This document shows, one piece after another, positions 1-5,777 of a stretch of DNA of 10,105 bases; positions within the stretch are counted from its first letter, which is position 1, and the number at the start of each line of letters is the position of its first letter. Under the pieces are notes generated by a model. It searched no databases. It worked only from the letters and a program-made list of their open reading frames with translations, and was not told where the DNA came from. The position numbers were made by a program, and so were the translations under genes. The stretch is taken from the NCBI GenBank assembly GCA_937970115.1, contig CALBVO010000071.1, forward strand, positions 1-10,105, written 5' to 3'. The stretch is from Minisyncoccota bacterium (GTDB taxonomy: Bacteria; Patescibacteriota; Minisyncoccia; Phycocordibacterales; UBA1006).

Positions 1-723
1 AGTGTTTGGTACCGGGATAACCCACTGAGTATTACCATAAGACTGATTATCAACGAATTGTACATACAGACCTTTTTCGCCTATTTTACCAGGACGCAAT
101 GACTCAGCGGTATATGTACCTGACTCTAGTCCCGATAAACGAAAAGAATATCCAGAATTTGCATTTGAAGAGTAAACATCAAGATTATATACACCCTCTT
201 CGGATCCTAAATACGTACCTGAAACAATTGGGTTAATTGCATTACGTTCATTTTCATTTGAATTATATGCTTGTAAGTCACCTGATAAATATTCTCGATA
301 TAAACCTTCGATAATTGTATCTTGTTCAGCGAGTTGTGCCTGAAGACTTGATTCAGCTGACTTGACCTCAACCGAAGTATCAACACGAGTAAGCGTGTAG
401 TTTGCTTGTGCTTGTGACAATTGAGATGAGAGTTGGTTCTGTTCAACTTCTGCAATAATTTGACCCTTTTTAACAACATCTCCCACGTTAAAGTTAACTT
501 TTTTAACACGCCCAGATCTTGCAAAACCAAGATTTACACGATCCTTTGCGTCAATAGTTCCAGCTAATAATAATTCATCTGACACGGTGGTTACCTCTAC
601 CTGAAAGGTACTGTAGGCATCATTTTTTTTTCTTCTTAATCCAAAAAGAATAAGAATAATTAACAACAGTATAATCACACCAATAATTAATTGTTTTTTT
701 GTTATTTTTTTTAAAATTTTCAT
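1..723 (-). CDS. HlyD/MacA-type efflux periplasmic adaptor (3' end outside window)
   Basis: The frame is open from an ATG at 723 to the left edge, giving 241 residues without a stop, so the C-terminus is missing. Seen: a short basic N-terminus (MKILKKITKK), one hydrophobic anchor at about residues 11-29, then RRKK. A biotinyl-lipoyl-like half-domain follows at about 55-95 (ARSGRVKKVNFNVGDVVKKG), then a Gln/Ala/Ser-rich helical segment (about 95-140) of the hairpin type. A Gly/Ser/Tyr-rich beta region (about 165-225, with SGYSFRLSGLESG) resembles the adaptors found in CPR genomes. Known of the family: membrane-fusion adaptors couple an inner-membrane ABC or RND pump to export. The pump gene would be expected further left, outside the window. 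The 48-nt gap to the upstream DUF5665 gene holds a promoter-like sequence. No Shine-Dalgarno site precedes the ATG. A different frame in this stretch is also open over 207-530 but is a shadow. Confidence 0.85.
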   Translation of the reverse strand, partial: MKILKKITKKQLIIGVIILLLIILILFGLRRKKNDAYSTFQVEVTTVSDELLLAGTIDAKDRVNLGFARSGRVKKVNFNVGDVVKKGQIIAEVEQNQLSSQLSQAQANYTLTRVDTSVEVKSAESSLQAQLAEQDTIIEGLYREYLSGDLQAYNSNENERNAINPIVSGTYLGSEEGVYNLDVYSSNANSGYSFRLSGLESGTYTAESLRPGKIGEKGLYVQFVDNQSYGNTQWVIPVPNT

Positions 724-730
724 AATATCT

Positions 731-736
731 ATTGTA
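731..736 (-). promoter_or_regulatory. Candidate -10 box giving a near-leaderless mRNA for the efflux adaptor
   Basis: The minus strand reads TACAAT (5 of 6 to TATAAT), then 7 nt, then the ATG at 723. Transcription would begin at or one base before the start codon. The -35 region is poor (TTGTTT at 758-753, 16-nt spacer). There is no Shine-Dalgarno sequence, consistent with leaderless initiation. The surrounding DNA is AT-rich, so chance matches are likely. Confidence 0.35.
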
Positions 737-751
737 TATTTTCCGTAATTA

Positions 752-776
752 AAAACAAATTAAATAATCATTTAAT
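752..776 (-). terminator. Weak AT-only hairpin overlapping the stop codon of the DUF5665 gene
   Basis: ATTAAAT (759-765) and ATTTAAT (770-776) form a 7-bp stem with a 4-nt loop, followed on the minus strand by TTTGTTTTTAA. The position, at the end of the DUF5665 gene, suits a terminator, but the stem has no G-C pair and would be weak. Confidence 0.25.
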
Positions 777-1071
777 CCAAATAACTACTCAGTCCAAACC
801 AATCAATAAGAGCCGTGATCCATTCCGCATCTGAAATACGAATAATATATGATAATAATGTAATAATAATTGCAAAAATAATAGTCGCACCAATCGTTCT
901 TCCTAGTCCGCTAATAATACCATTCATAAAAATACGTCCACGAGAATTTTGCTTATGGACTTCTTCGTGAAGTGTTTCAAGTTCATGGATTAGTTCGCTA
1001 TTATTTTCAGTTTGCTCTACACCTTGCTTCTTAGGAGCAGTTTGTTTCGTTTTAGATACATTTTTTTTCAT
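772..1071 (-). CDS. DUF5665-type small single-pass membrane protein, unknown function
   Basis: A 99-residue protein from ATG to TAA. Seen: a Lys/Gln/Thr-rich, probably disordered N-terminus (1-22); a charged amphipathic stretch that could be a short coiled coil (about 25-43, SELIHELETLHEEVHKQ); an RGRIFMNGIISGLGRTIGA segment leading into one membrane helix (about 57-77); and a short tail with two Trp (84 and 91). The charged heptad-like region followed by R-x-F-x-x-G-x-x-x-G-x-G and one helix is the pattern I associate with DUF5665 proteins, which are common in Patescibacteria and Firmicutes. Their role is not known to me. No Shine-Dalgarno site is present. A -10-like TATACT sits 6 nt before the ATG. 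The gene lies between the helicase and the efflux adaptor and probably has its own promoter. Confidence 0.75.
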   Translation of the reverse strand: MKKNVSKTKQTAPKKQGVEQTENNSELIHELETLHEEVHKQNSRGRIFMNGIISGLGRTIGATIIFAIIITLLSYIIRISDAEWITALIDWFGLSSYLD

Positions 1072-1077
1072 ACAAAT

Positions 1078-1083
1078 AGTATA
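1078..1083 (-). promoter_or_regulatory. Candidate -10 box giving a leaderless mRNA for the DUF5665 gene
   Basis: The minus strand reads TATACT (5 of 6 to TATAAT), then ATTTGT, then ATG. The usual 6-7 nt from the -10 box to the transcription start puts +1 on the A of the ATG. No Shine-Dalgarno site and no good -35 box are visible. The geometry matches that before the efflux adaptor and the orphan start at 4391. Confidence 0.4.
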
Positions 1084-1223
1084 TCAAAAATATTTTTAAG
1101 TTGATAAGTCACTGGACAAAAATATTATAATTTATTATTATTTTATAAAAGTTAATTTTTATATATTTATAGTATTTGTTAAAATTTATTTTTATCTTAT
1201 TGCTACTCTTGTTTTTAATTTAG
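1084..1223. other. Very AT-rich intergenic spacer
   Basis: Roughly 140 bases between the DUF5665 promoter and the candidate small RNA, consisting almost entirely of A/T runs. I see no ORF. A plus-strand pair TTGATA (1101-1106) and TATAAT (1126-1131) could be promoter boxes for the RNA to the right, but their 19-nt spacing is long and such matches are expected by chance in DNA this AT-rich. Confidence 0.5.
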
Positions 1224-1297
1224 GCTCACGGCTAGGATGCCTCATATTCTGAGCAAGTTAAAAGCCCTTATGAGCAAGTACATAAGGGTTTTCTTTT
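1224..1297 (+). ncRNA. Possible small structured RNA ending in an intrinsic terminator
   Basis: Between the helicase and DUF5665 genes, both on the minus strand, a GC-richer block stands out. On the plus strand GCTCA (1224-1228) pairs with TGAGC (1250-1254), enclosing a small GGC/GCC hairpin (1230-1241), and the terminator hairpin follows directly. TGAGCAAGT occurs twice (1250-1258 and 1271-1279). The second copy lies in the terminator's arm and loop, so GCTCA, or CTCATA (1241-1246), could instead pair there and open the terminator. That resembles an attenuator, but no plus-strand gene lies downstream. It matches no RNA family I recognise. The block could simply be a helicase 3'-UTR structure read on the minus strand. 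Confidence 0.3.
1261..1297 (+). terminator. Rho-independent terminator, stronger on the plus strand
   Basis: A 12-bp stem (1261-1272 with 1281-1292, including one G-U pair), an 8-nt loop AGCAAGTA and a TTTTCTTTT tail point to termination of a plus-strand transcript. On the minus strand the stem carries a bulged C and only four Us follow (CTTTTAAC), so it would be a weaker end for the helicase mRNA, whose stop codon is about 55 nt upstream. Confidence 0.7.
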
Positions 1298-1349
1298 GCA
1301 TACAGGGAGTTTCATAGTCGATCTAGTACAAACTCACTCTAATGAATAT

Positions 1350-2906
1350 TTATTTTGCACCTTTTGATGTATAGGCATCTTTTCCTCGTTTTCCTGACTT
1401 CAACCCCTTACTATTACCTAGTCCTTTTTTCACTGAAGCTTTTTTAAATTTTCTTGGTCCAAATGAATCTGTCTTTTTACGCTTATCTGATGATGAATCA
1501 TTCCTACGATTATAACTACTTGAACGTCCACTTGAAGATTTGCGTACATCTGATCGTGTTGTTGCTTCATGGATAGTTTTATAGCGCGCCACATCAAAAT
1601 CGTGTGCATAGGTATTTTTTAATAATGCAGATACTATCTCAGCTGGTTTTCCTTCTTCAAGAATCTCAAGTGCAATAGGATAGACATCAGAAATATCTTC
1701 ATTATTAATGATATGCTCTAGTTTTTCGACTAGATTTCGTGTTTTTGCTTTTATAATTGATTCTGCATTTGGTAAAGTACCTTTTTCTAAAGTAGTTTTT
1801 AAATTCTTTTCAAAAAAACGCAATTTCCCCATTTCATCAGGTGCAACAAAAGTAATTGCCGTTCCCTTGTTCCCTGCTCGTCCAGTTCGTCCGATTCGGT
1901 GTGTGTAGGTTTCGTAATTTTCTGGAATTGTATAATTGATAACAAAATTCAGCTCGGCAACATCAATCCCTCGAGCCGCCACATCAGTCGCGACGAGGAT
2001 TTTGGTAATTCCATTCTTAAACCGTGCCAAAATATTTTGTCGTGCTTTTTGATCGATATCTCCATGAATTGCTTCTACGTTCAGATTCTTTGCTCGTAAT
2101 TCTGCTGAGACCTTGTCGGTTTCGCGTTTCGTTCGGCAAAAGACAATAGCATAGAAATGTTCCTCAGCTGCCATGACCCTAGCGAGAGCTTCGATTTTAT
2201 CTCGTTTCTCTAAACAAAAATATTTTTGGGTAATATTTTCATTGGTCATCTCTTTTGATGCGACCTTTACTCTATCGTATTCTCTCATATGTTCTTTTGC
2301 TATTTCTAAAATTGCATTTGGCATAGTTGCAGAGAACAAGAGAATTCTTCGATTTTTTGCAGTAAGAGCAAGAATAGATTCTATTTCTTTTCGGAAACCA
2401 AAATTCAACATTTCATCAGCCTCATCTAATACAAAATACTGAACCGTCCCCAGCTTTAAAACACCCGTTCGAATATGATGTTGAATACGCCCTGGTGTTC
2501 CTACAATAATTGTTGGTTTATTTTTGATACCTCGTGTTTCAATTGAAATTGGGTTTCCTCCATAAATAGTTTGGACCGTTGCAGGATTTTCAACGGCAAA
2601 TGATTTGATTTCTTCGGCTACTTGAATAGCAAGCTCACGTGTTGGCGCCATAACAATTGCCTGGATTTCTTTTTTAGATGAATCAAGCATCTCTAATAAT
2701 GGTAATGCGAATGCAGCCGTTTTACCAGTTCCTGTTTGTGCCTGCCCTATAATATCCTTATCACCAGATAACAATAATGGAATAACACCAGCCTGAATTG
2801 GCGATGGTGTTTTAAATCCTTTTTTTTCTAGTGCTAAGAGAATATCAGCAGATAATCCTAGATCTGAAAATGTTAATTCAGATGTTTTTTTGGGTTGAGT
2901 TGTCAT
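1350..2906 (-). CDS. DEAD-box ATP-dependent RNA helicase (DeaD/CshA-like)
   Basis: A complete 518-residue superfamily 2 RNA helicase, ATG to TAA, that unwinds or remodels RNA with ATP hydrolysis. Motifs in order: Q motif (Phe13 to Gln38), Walker A AQTGTGKT (56-63), Ia PTRELA (88-93), Ib TPGR (137-140), II DEAD (161-164), III SAT (192-194), IV IVFCRTK (254-260), V ATDVAARGID (306-315) and VI HRIGRTGR (336-343). All catalytic positions are intact. After a helical extension (about 380-445) comes a disordered Ser/Arg/Lys-rich tail (about 450-518), which probably binds RNA; no folded DbpA-type RNA-binding domain is seen. Such helicases act in ribosome assembly, mRNA decay and cold adaptation; which applies here cannot be told. 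It is the only gene in the window with a near-perfect Shine-Dalgarno site, which fixes the start. It appears monocistronic, with a terminator upstream at 2965-2999. Confidence 0.97.
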   Translation of the reverse strand: MTTQPKKTSELTFSDLGLSADILLALEKKGFKTPSPIQAGVIPLLLSGDKDIIGQAQTGTGKTAAFALPLLEMLDSSKKEIQAIVMAPTRELAIQVAEEIKSFAVENPATVQTIYGGNPISIETRGIKNKPTIIVGTPGRIQHHIRTGVLKLGTVQYFVLDEADEMLNFGFRKEIESILALTAKNRRILLFSATMPNAILEIAKEHMREYDRVKVASKEMTNENITQKYFCLEKRDKIEALARVMAAEEHFYAIVFCRTKRETDKVSAELRAKNLNVEAIHGDIDQKARQNILARFKNGITKILVATDVAARGIDVAELNFVINYTIPENYETYTHRIGRTGRAGNKGTAITFVAPDEMGKLRFFEKNLKTTLEKGTLPNAESIIKAKTRNLVEKLEHIINNEDISDVYPIALEILEEGKPAEIVSALLKNTYAHDFDVARYKTIHEATTRSDVRKSSSGRSSSYNRRNDSSSDKRKKTDSFGPRKFKKASVKKGLGNSKGLKSGKRGKDAYTSKGAK

Positions 2907-2913
2907 AATATAA

Positions 2914-2923
2914 TCACCACCTT
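2914..2923 (-). promoter_or_regulatory. Strong Shine-Dalgarno site of the helicase gene
   Basis: The minus strand reads AAGGTGGTGA, one base away from the ideal AAGGAGGTGA, placed 7 nt before the ATG at 2906. No other gene in the window has a comparable site. Confidence 0.8.
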
Positions 2924-2928
2924 AACAG

Positions 2929-2953
2929 GTATTGAAAAAACCACCATCAATAC
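2929..2953 (-). promoter_or_regulatory. Hairpin in the helicase 5' leader
   Basis: GTATTGA and TCAATAC form a perfect 7-bp stem around an 11-nt loop with GGTGG and a T run, a few bases upstream of the Shine-Dalgarno site. Cold-shock helicase mRNAs often have structured leaders, so a role in translation control is possible, but this is inference and the stem is AT-rich. It could also be chance. Confidence 0.3.
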
Positions 2954-2964
2954 ATATGATTTTG

Positions 2965-2999
2965 TAAAAAAATAACCATCTCATTGAGTTGGTTATTTT
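2965..2999 (-). terminator. Intrinsic terminator between the broken prenyl synthase gene and the helicase
   Basis: AAAATAACCA (2969-2978) pairs with TGGTTATTTT (2990-2999). The loop can add an inner CTCA/TGAG stem. On the minus strand the hairpin runs into seven Ts (2972-2966). It lies 50 nt after the 3' end of the prenyl synthase-like pseudogene and isolates the helicase from upstream transcription. Confidence 0.7.
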
Positions 3000-3048
3000 A
3001 AATATAATTTTTATTGTAATGTATATATATCATTCTTAAAACAATGAA

Positions 3049-4014
3049 TTATATAGTATGTAAAGAATGAAGATTCTTATTTGTGGCAATAACTGACGAC
3101 AAGTATGATAAACTATCTCTACCACTATTATCCTTCAAATGTAAATGTAAGAATTTTTTTACCGAATTAAGATTTCTTTTATTGTATACTAAAGATTTTT
3201 TGATTGAAGATGTAGTTTTGATTAATGTTAAAATCTCCTCATAATTGCTTCCATTAATTTCTTTTCCAATGAACTTTCTTAATGTTGGATTTTCATTTAA
3301 TGCAAAATAATAAACTAAGTTGAGTCTATCATTTTTAAGATCTGAAAAAATATCTTGGCTTTTTTTAAAACAATTATTTTCTGGAATACATATATCACAT
3401 ATATCGTTAGATATATGTAAGGCCGTACCAAAAAGCTCTAAAAATTCAGCACCTATTTTAAAATTAAGCAATTCTGCAGATAATCAATAAGGAATACCAC
3501 TCATTAATCTAGATTTTTCATAATATTCATCGAGAAAATTATCTTCAGTGTACGTAGATAGTTTAAGGCTATCTTCAAGCTGTTGACCTTTATGGCAATA
3601 GTATGTTGACTCTGAAACAAATCTCCACATTTCTGTAGAACTAATAAATCCTTTGATTGAATAGCATAATTCCATTAATATTCCGTCTATTAAATGCATA
3701 TCAATTATTGCTGAATTTAATCTATTTCTATTTGATAGCATATTATTCTTATTATCTAATATCATATTAGATAAATACAAACGATAATTAGTTAGCTCTG
3801 GTATGAGATATATTCTTTCATCATTAATTTCTTTTTTAAGATAATTAGCAAGTAGATATATAATAGAACTTCTCATTTTTATTTTCTTCTTTCGTTTAGA
3901 GTATATCATTTGGGTCACCGGACCTAATCTGTGTTTTTTGATTTCTAGGAGAATTAGTCTATCAACTATTGACGCTACGGAATGCATTTTTTCAAAATAT
4001 TTTTTTTTATTCAT
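3049..4014 (-). pseudogene. Degenerate trans-polyprenyl (isoprenyl diphosphate) synthase homologue, split by an in-frame TGA
   Basis: Two open segments in the same frame (4014-3487 and 3483-3049) are separated by one TGA at 3484-3486. Read through, they give about 321 residues, the usual length of this family. Family-like landmarks occur in the right order: RSSIIYLLANYL (48-59) at the GKRxRP region, a first Asp-rich region SNMILDN (82-88), GQQLED (143-148), YYEKSRLMSGIPY before the stop, LSAEL just after it, GTALHISNDICD (196-207) as the second Asp-rich region, then SDLKNDRLNLVYYFAL matching the family's DLREGKxTLPxIYAL. The first motif DDxxD has become NMxxD, the second NDxxD, and the KTG Lys is Met, so classical catalysis looks lost. 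The assignment rests on pattern alignment by eye. A longer frame begins at a TTG (4089), but that TTG is part of TTGACA, a perfect -35 box, so I prefer the ATG at 4014. No Shine-Dalgarno site. The DNA is markedly more AT-rich than the atp genes. Confidence 0.6.
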
Positions 4015-4098
4015 TTTGTTTATTTTGTGAAGGTTCTGTGATAATACTGTACTTTTTATATAATTTAAATTAAATAAAAATATTGTCAATACTCACTA

Positions 4099-4313
4099 AT
4101 GGTTAAATACCTTGAAAACACTTCTGTAATATAGAGATATGTACACAACTTTGGTTTTTCTCCTAAAACAGTCAGTAAGTGGAAAAAGAAGGCTGTGAAG
4201 TACGGATATGGTGAAATACCAACCAAATCAAGTAGACCTCATTCTCATCCAAAACATTTAAGTAAAGAGAAAGTTGATATCATTGTACAAACACGATTAG
4301 AAAAACGTTTTAC
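4099..4313 (+). pseudogene. Remnant of an IS481/integrase-type transposase N-terminus
   Basis: The only plus-strand coding trace in the window. From an ATG at 4099 the frame reads MVKYLENTSVI, an in-frame TAG (4132-4134), then RYVHNFGFSPKTVSKWKKK and, further on, SSRPHSHPKHLSKEK. A helix-turn-helix (FGFSPKTVSKWKKK) followed by SRPHSHPxxLSxE is the DNA-binding N-terminal pattern of IS481-like and related DDE transposases. Similarity stops near VDIIVQTRLEKRF (about 4311). After that the frame is only low-complexity hydrophobic sequence, the reverse complement of another gene's start. The DDE catalytic domain is absent and no terminal inverted repeats were recognised. It is an inactive scar, with both a premature stop and a 3' truncation. 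A GTG at 4195 opens a 69-codon frame but is not a real start. Confidence 0.65.
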
Positions 4314-4391
4314 CGAAATCGATAGAATCAATCCTCCAATCAGTATTGTTCCTGCAATAATTTCTATTATGATTTTTGTATTTTTGTTCAT
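4314..4391 (-). pseudogene. Orphan 5' end of a lost signal-anchored membrane protein
   Basis: From an ATG at 4391 the minus strand encodes MNKNTKIIIEIIAGTILIGG followed by LILSIS: a short Lys/Asn N-terminus and one hydrophobic helix, the typical signal anchor of an exported protein. After about 26 residues the frame runs into antisense of the transposase remnant and stops at a TGA. An extended -10 element precedes the ATG. My reading is a gene truncated by the mobile element, leaving promoter, start and anchor. It is short, so a chance hydrophobic frame in AT-rich DNA cannot be excluded. Confidence 0.4.
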
Positions 4392-4397
4392 AAGTAA

Positions 4398-4406
4398 ATT
4401 TTAGCA
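4398..4406 (-). promoter_or_regulatory. Extended -10 promoter placed for a leaderless start at 4391
   Basis: The minus strand reads TGCTAAAAT, an extended -10 (TGn followed by TAAAAT, 5 of 6), ending 6 nt before the ATG at 4391. Transcription would start at the ATG. No -35 box is seen. It overlaps the tail of the methyltransferase terminator region. Confidence 0.35.
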
Positions 4407-4407
4407 T

Positions 4408-4437
4408 AAAAAAACACCTTCCTTATGGAAAGCGTTT
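4408..4437 (-). terminator. Intrinsic terminator of the methyltransferase gene
   Basis: The minus strand carries AAACGCTTTCC, ATAA and GGAAGGTGTTT, an imperfect hairpin (CAAA/GTTT base, TTCC/GGAA top, two mismatches), followed by a run of seven Ts. It begins 26 nt after the stop codon at 4463. Confidence 0.6.
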
Positions 4438-4462
4438 ATAGATTTTAATTAGTATGAAATTC

Positions 4463-5140
4463 TTAGATTACTAAAAGTTTTTGCTGTATAGCAAACTCTG
4501 GGGTTTCAAATTTATGTTTAAGAAATTCAGTAATTTGATCAATTTTTGAGTAATACAGATTATCAGGCACTATCATTAGAACTTGAACCATTTCCGCTAA
4601 CTCTAGAAAAGAATCTGCTTTTAAATTTACTTCAAACTTAAATTCTTCGTAGTCTAATTTTTCCAAAATATGTTCATGAAAAACATCAAACTCAACCTCT
4701 CCAAATAAATACTCAGTAAACCTAATGAGTTCACCAGTAAAGTCTTTATTTGAGTTATGTACCACAACCAACTTGCCATTTTCTTTCAAGAGATTACAAG
4801 CTTTATCGAAACAAAAATCAAAAGTATTGTTTCTGTGGAAGTGACCCCAAACATGTGAGCTAAGTACTATATCGTATTTTTTATTGATGCGAGCTTCTTC
4901 AAAAGATGAATGTATAAATTCTTCTTGAGGAGAAAAATTAAACTCATCTACATCTAAAAAAGTGATATTAGTTGAATTTGTAGTTAAGGATTTTGAAAGA
5001 TCTCCACTGGAACACCCTACATCCAAGATAACATCAGTTTCTTGGACTTTTAAATGTTTTTTAATTTCTTGACTGATGTAAAACTCCTCTTTCGTAATTT
5101 CTTTAAATTTAAGGAAGTTTTCTTTAAGTTTTTTATTCAT
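4463..5140 (-). CDS. Class I SAM-dependent methyltransferase, substrate unknown
   Basis: A complete 225-residue protein, ATG to TAA. Seen: helical N-terminus (1-35); SAM-binding motif I VILDVGCSSGDLSK (37-50); an acidic end of strand 2 FLDVDEF (61-67) that should hold the ribose hydroxyls; YDIVLSSHVWGHF (89-101) as motif IV with the following helix; and LLKENGKLVVVHNSN (117-131) as motif VI. The C-terminal part (about 135-225) has no specificity signature I recognise. The spacing recalls small-molecule methyltransferases such as the histamine N-methyltransferase-like group more than rRNA enzymes, but that is a weak resemblance. It is monocistronic: a promoter lies at 5174-5201 and a terminator at 4408-4437. 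No Shine-Dalgarno site. It is more AT-rich than the atp operon and lies beside decayed genes, so it may be accessory. Confidence 0.85.
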   Translation of the reverse strand: MNKKLKENFLKFKEITKEEFYISQEIKKHLKVQETDVILDVGCSSGDLSKSLTTNSTNITFLDVDEFNFSPQEEFIHSSFEEARINKKYDIVLSSHVWGHFHRNNTFDFCFDKACNLLKENGKLVVVHNSNKDFTGELIRFTEYLFGEVEFDVFHEHILEKLDYEEFKFEVNLKADSFLELAEMVQVLMIVPDNLYYSKIDQITEFLKHKFETPEFAIQQKLLVI

Positions 5141-5173
5141 CTTAGTAATTTTTAGTTTTGATTATTTTTTTAT

Positions 5174-5201
5174 ATTATGTACATATTTTTGTGTATATCA
5201 A
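5174..5201 (-). promoter_or_regulatory. Promoter of the methyltransferase gene
   Basis: The minus strand has TTGATA (5201-5196, 5 of 6 to TTGACA), a 16-nt spacer and CATAAT (5179-5174, 5 of 6 to TATAAT). The predicted start near 5167 gives a leader of about 27 nt. This is the best -35/-10 pair in the window, just downstream of the atp operon terminator. Confidence 0.5.
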
Positions 5202-5219
5202 TATCTATTCAACTAAACA

Positions 5220-5342
5220 AAAAACCATAAAATGAATTGAAGTCCTAGGCATTTCTGGGTTTTTTCTATGAGCCGTACCAAATGTACGGCGAATAGAAAA
5301 AACCCGGAAATAACAACGGAATTCTTTCATTTTATGATTTTT
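5220..5342 (-). terminator. Very long imperfect palindrome ending the atp operon
   Basis: This 123-nt inverted repeat folds on itself almost end to end. The outer stem is 5220-5236 with 5326-5342 (17 bp, one mismatch that is G-U in the minus-strand RNA). A partly paired middle holds GAA-G-TCC against GGA-A-TTC. The inner stem is 5251-5269 with 5293-5311 (19 positions, one mismatch). A tandem GA/GA internal loop follows, then a perfect 7-bp cap GCCGTAC/GTACGGC with the 5-nt loop CAAAT. On the minus strand it starts inside the atpC stop codon and is followed by TTTTTTGTTT, so it can terminate the operon. Its length is far beyond a normal terminator, and it could be a MITE-like palindromic element used as one. 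No clear target-site duplication is seen. Confidence 0.7.
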
Positions 5343-5766
5343 ACTTACGTTGACCTTTTTGAGCAATCTTAACTCGATTCAACTCCCGAGCAATATTTCG
5401 CTCAAGAACTTGATAGTCAATTTCTACGTTATCTTTTGCGTTTTCCATGCTTTCTTTGGCACGTTCAAGTGCAGTTTCGGCACGTTCGATATCAATTTCA
5501 GTAGCATTTTCAGAACGATCTGAAAGAATAACTACCTCGTTGTTATGTCTAACTTCGAGGATTCCACCATCGATAGCGTGATAAATTTCTTTTTTATCAT
5601 TTTTTACCATTGCCTGCCCTATCATAAGTGGCACAACAAGTGGTACGTGATCAGGAAGAACCGTCAGTTCTCCAGCCGATGTTGTGACCGTTAATTGGTC
5701 GACATCGTTTTCGTATACCGTTCGCAGTGGTGTTGTTATGGTTAGGTGTAATTTCTTTGCTGACAT
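5341..5766 (-). CDS. atpC: F1Fo ATP synthase subunit epsilon
   Basis: A 141-residue protein, ATG to TAA, of normal length. The N-terminal beta-sandwich (about 5-85) contains GELTVLPDHVPLV (32-44), equivalent to the usual GELGILPGHAPL, and ends with VVILSDRSENA. The C-terminal helical hairpin (about 92-135, ERAETALERAKESM then LERNIARELNRVK) is complete, so the autoinhibitory arm of the rotor stalk should be present. Epsilon joins gamma to the c-ring and modulates ATP hydrolysis. It is the last gene of the operon, 11 nt after atpD, and its stop codon overlaps the foot of the long palindrome. No Shine-Dalgarno site is seen before the ATG, so translational coupling to atpD is likely. Confidence 0.97.
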   Translation of the reverse strand: MSAKKLHLTITTPLRTVYENDVDQLTVTTSAGELTVLPDHVPLVVPLMIGQAMVKNDKKEIYHAIDGGILEVRHNNEVVILSDRSENATEIDIERAETALERAKESMENAKDNVEIDYQVLERNIARELNRVKIAQKGQRK

Positions 5767-5777
5767 AATGGTGTTGG

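Noticed and set aside
207..530. 107-codon minus-strand ORF
   Set aside because: It overlaps the efflux adaptor gene in another frame. The adaptor frame is open from 723 to the window edge and shows a membrane anchor and lipoyl-like domain; this ORF has no recognisable features.
1708..2442. Three plus-strand ORFs of 66-89 codons opposite the helicase
   Set aside because: They are antisense shadows of a well-conserved helicase gene with no protein-like features or start signals.
3484..3486. Alternative genetic code (TGA as Gly or Trp, as in Gracilibacteria/Absconditabacteria)
   Set aside because: More than 2,500 codons of intact genes here contain no in-frame TGA, which would be unexpected in a recoded genome. 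One TGA in a degenerate gene is better explained by mutation.
3487..4089. TTG start at 4089 for the prenyl synthase-like gene
   Set aside because: The TTG belongs to TTGACA, a perfect -35 sequence, and the extra 25 residues have no family counterpart. The ATG at 4014 gives a normal-length protein.
4195..4404. Intact 69-residue membrane protein from GTG at 4195
   Set aside because: Its first half is the middle of a transposase N-terminus whose frame continues upstream. Its hydrophobic end is antisense of another gene's signal anchor. It is a chimeric chance frame.
3049..5140. Methyltransferase plus prenyl synthase as a small biosynthetic cluster
   Set aside because: A terminator and a transposase scar separate them, the synthase is broken and its catalytic motifs are eroded, and no third biosynthetic gene is present.
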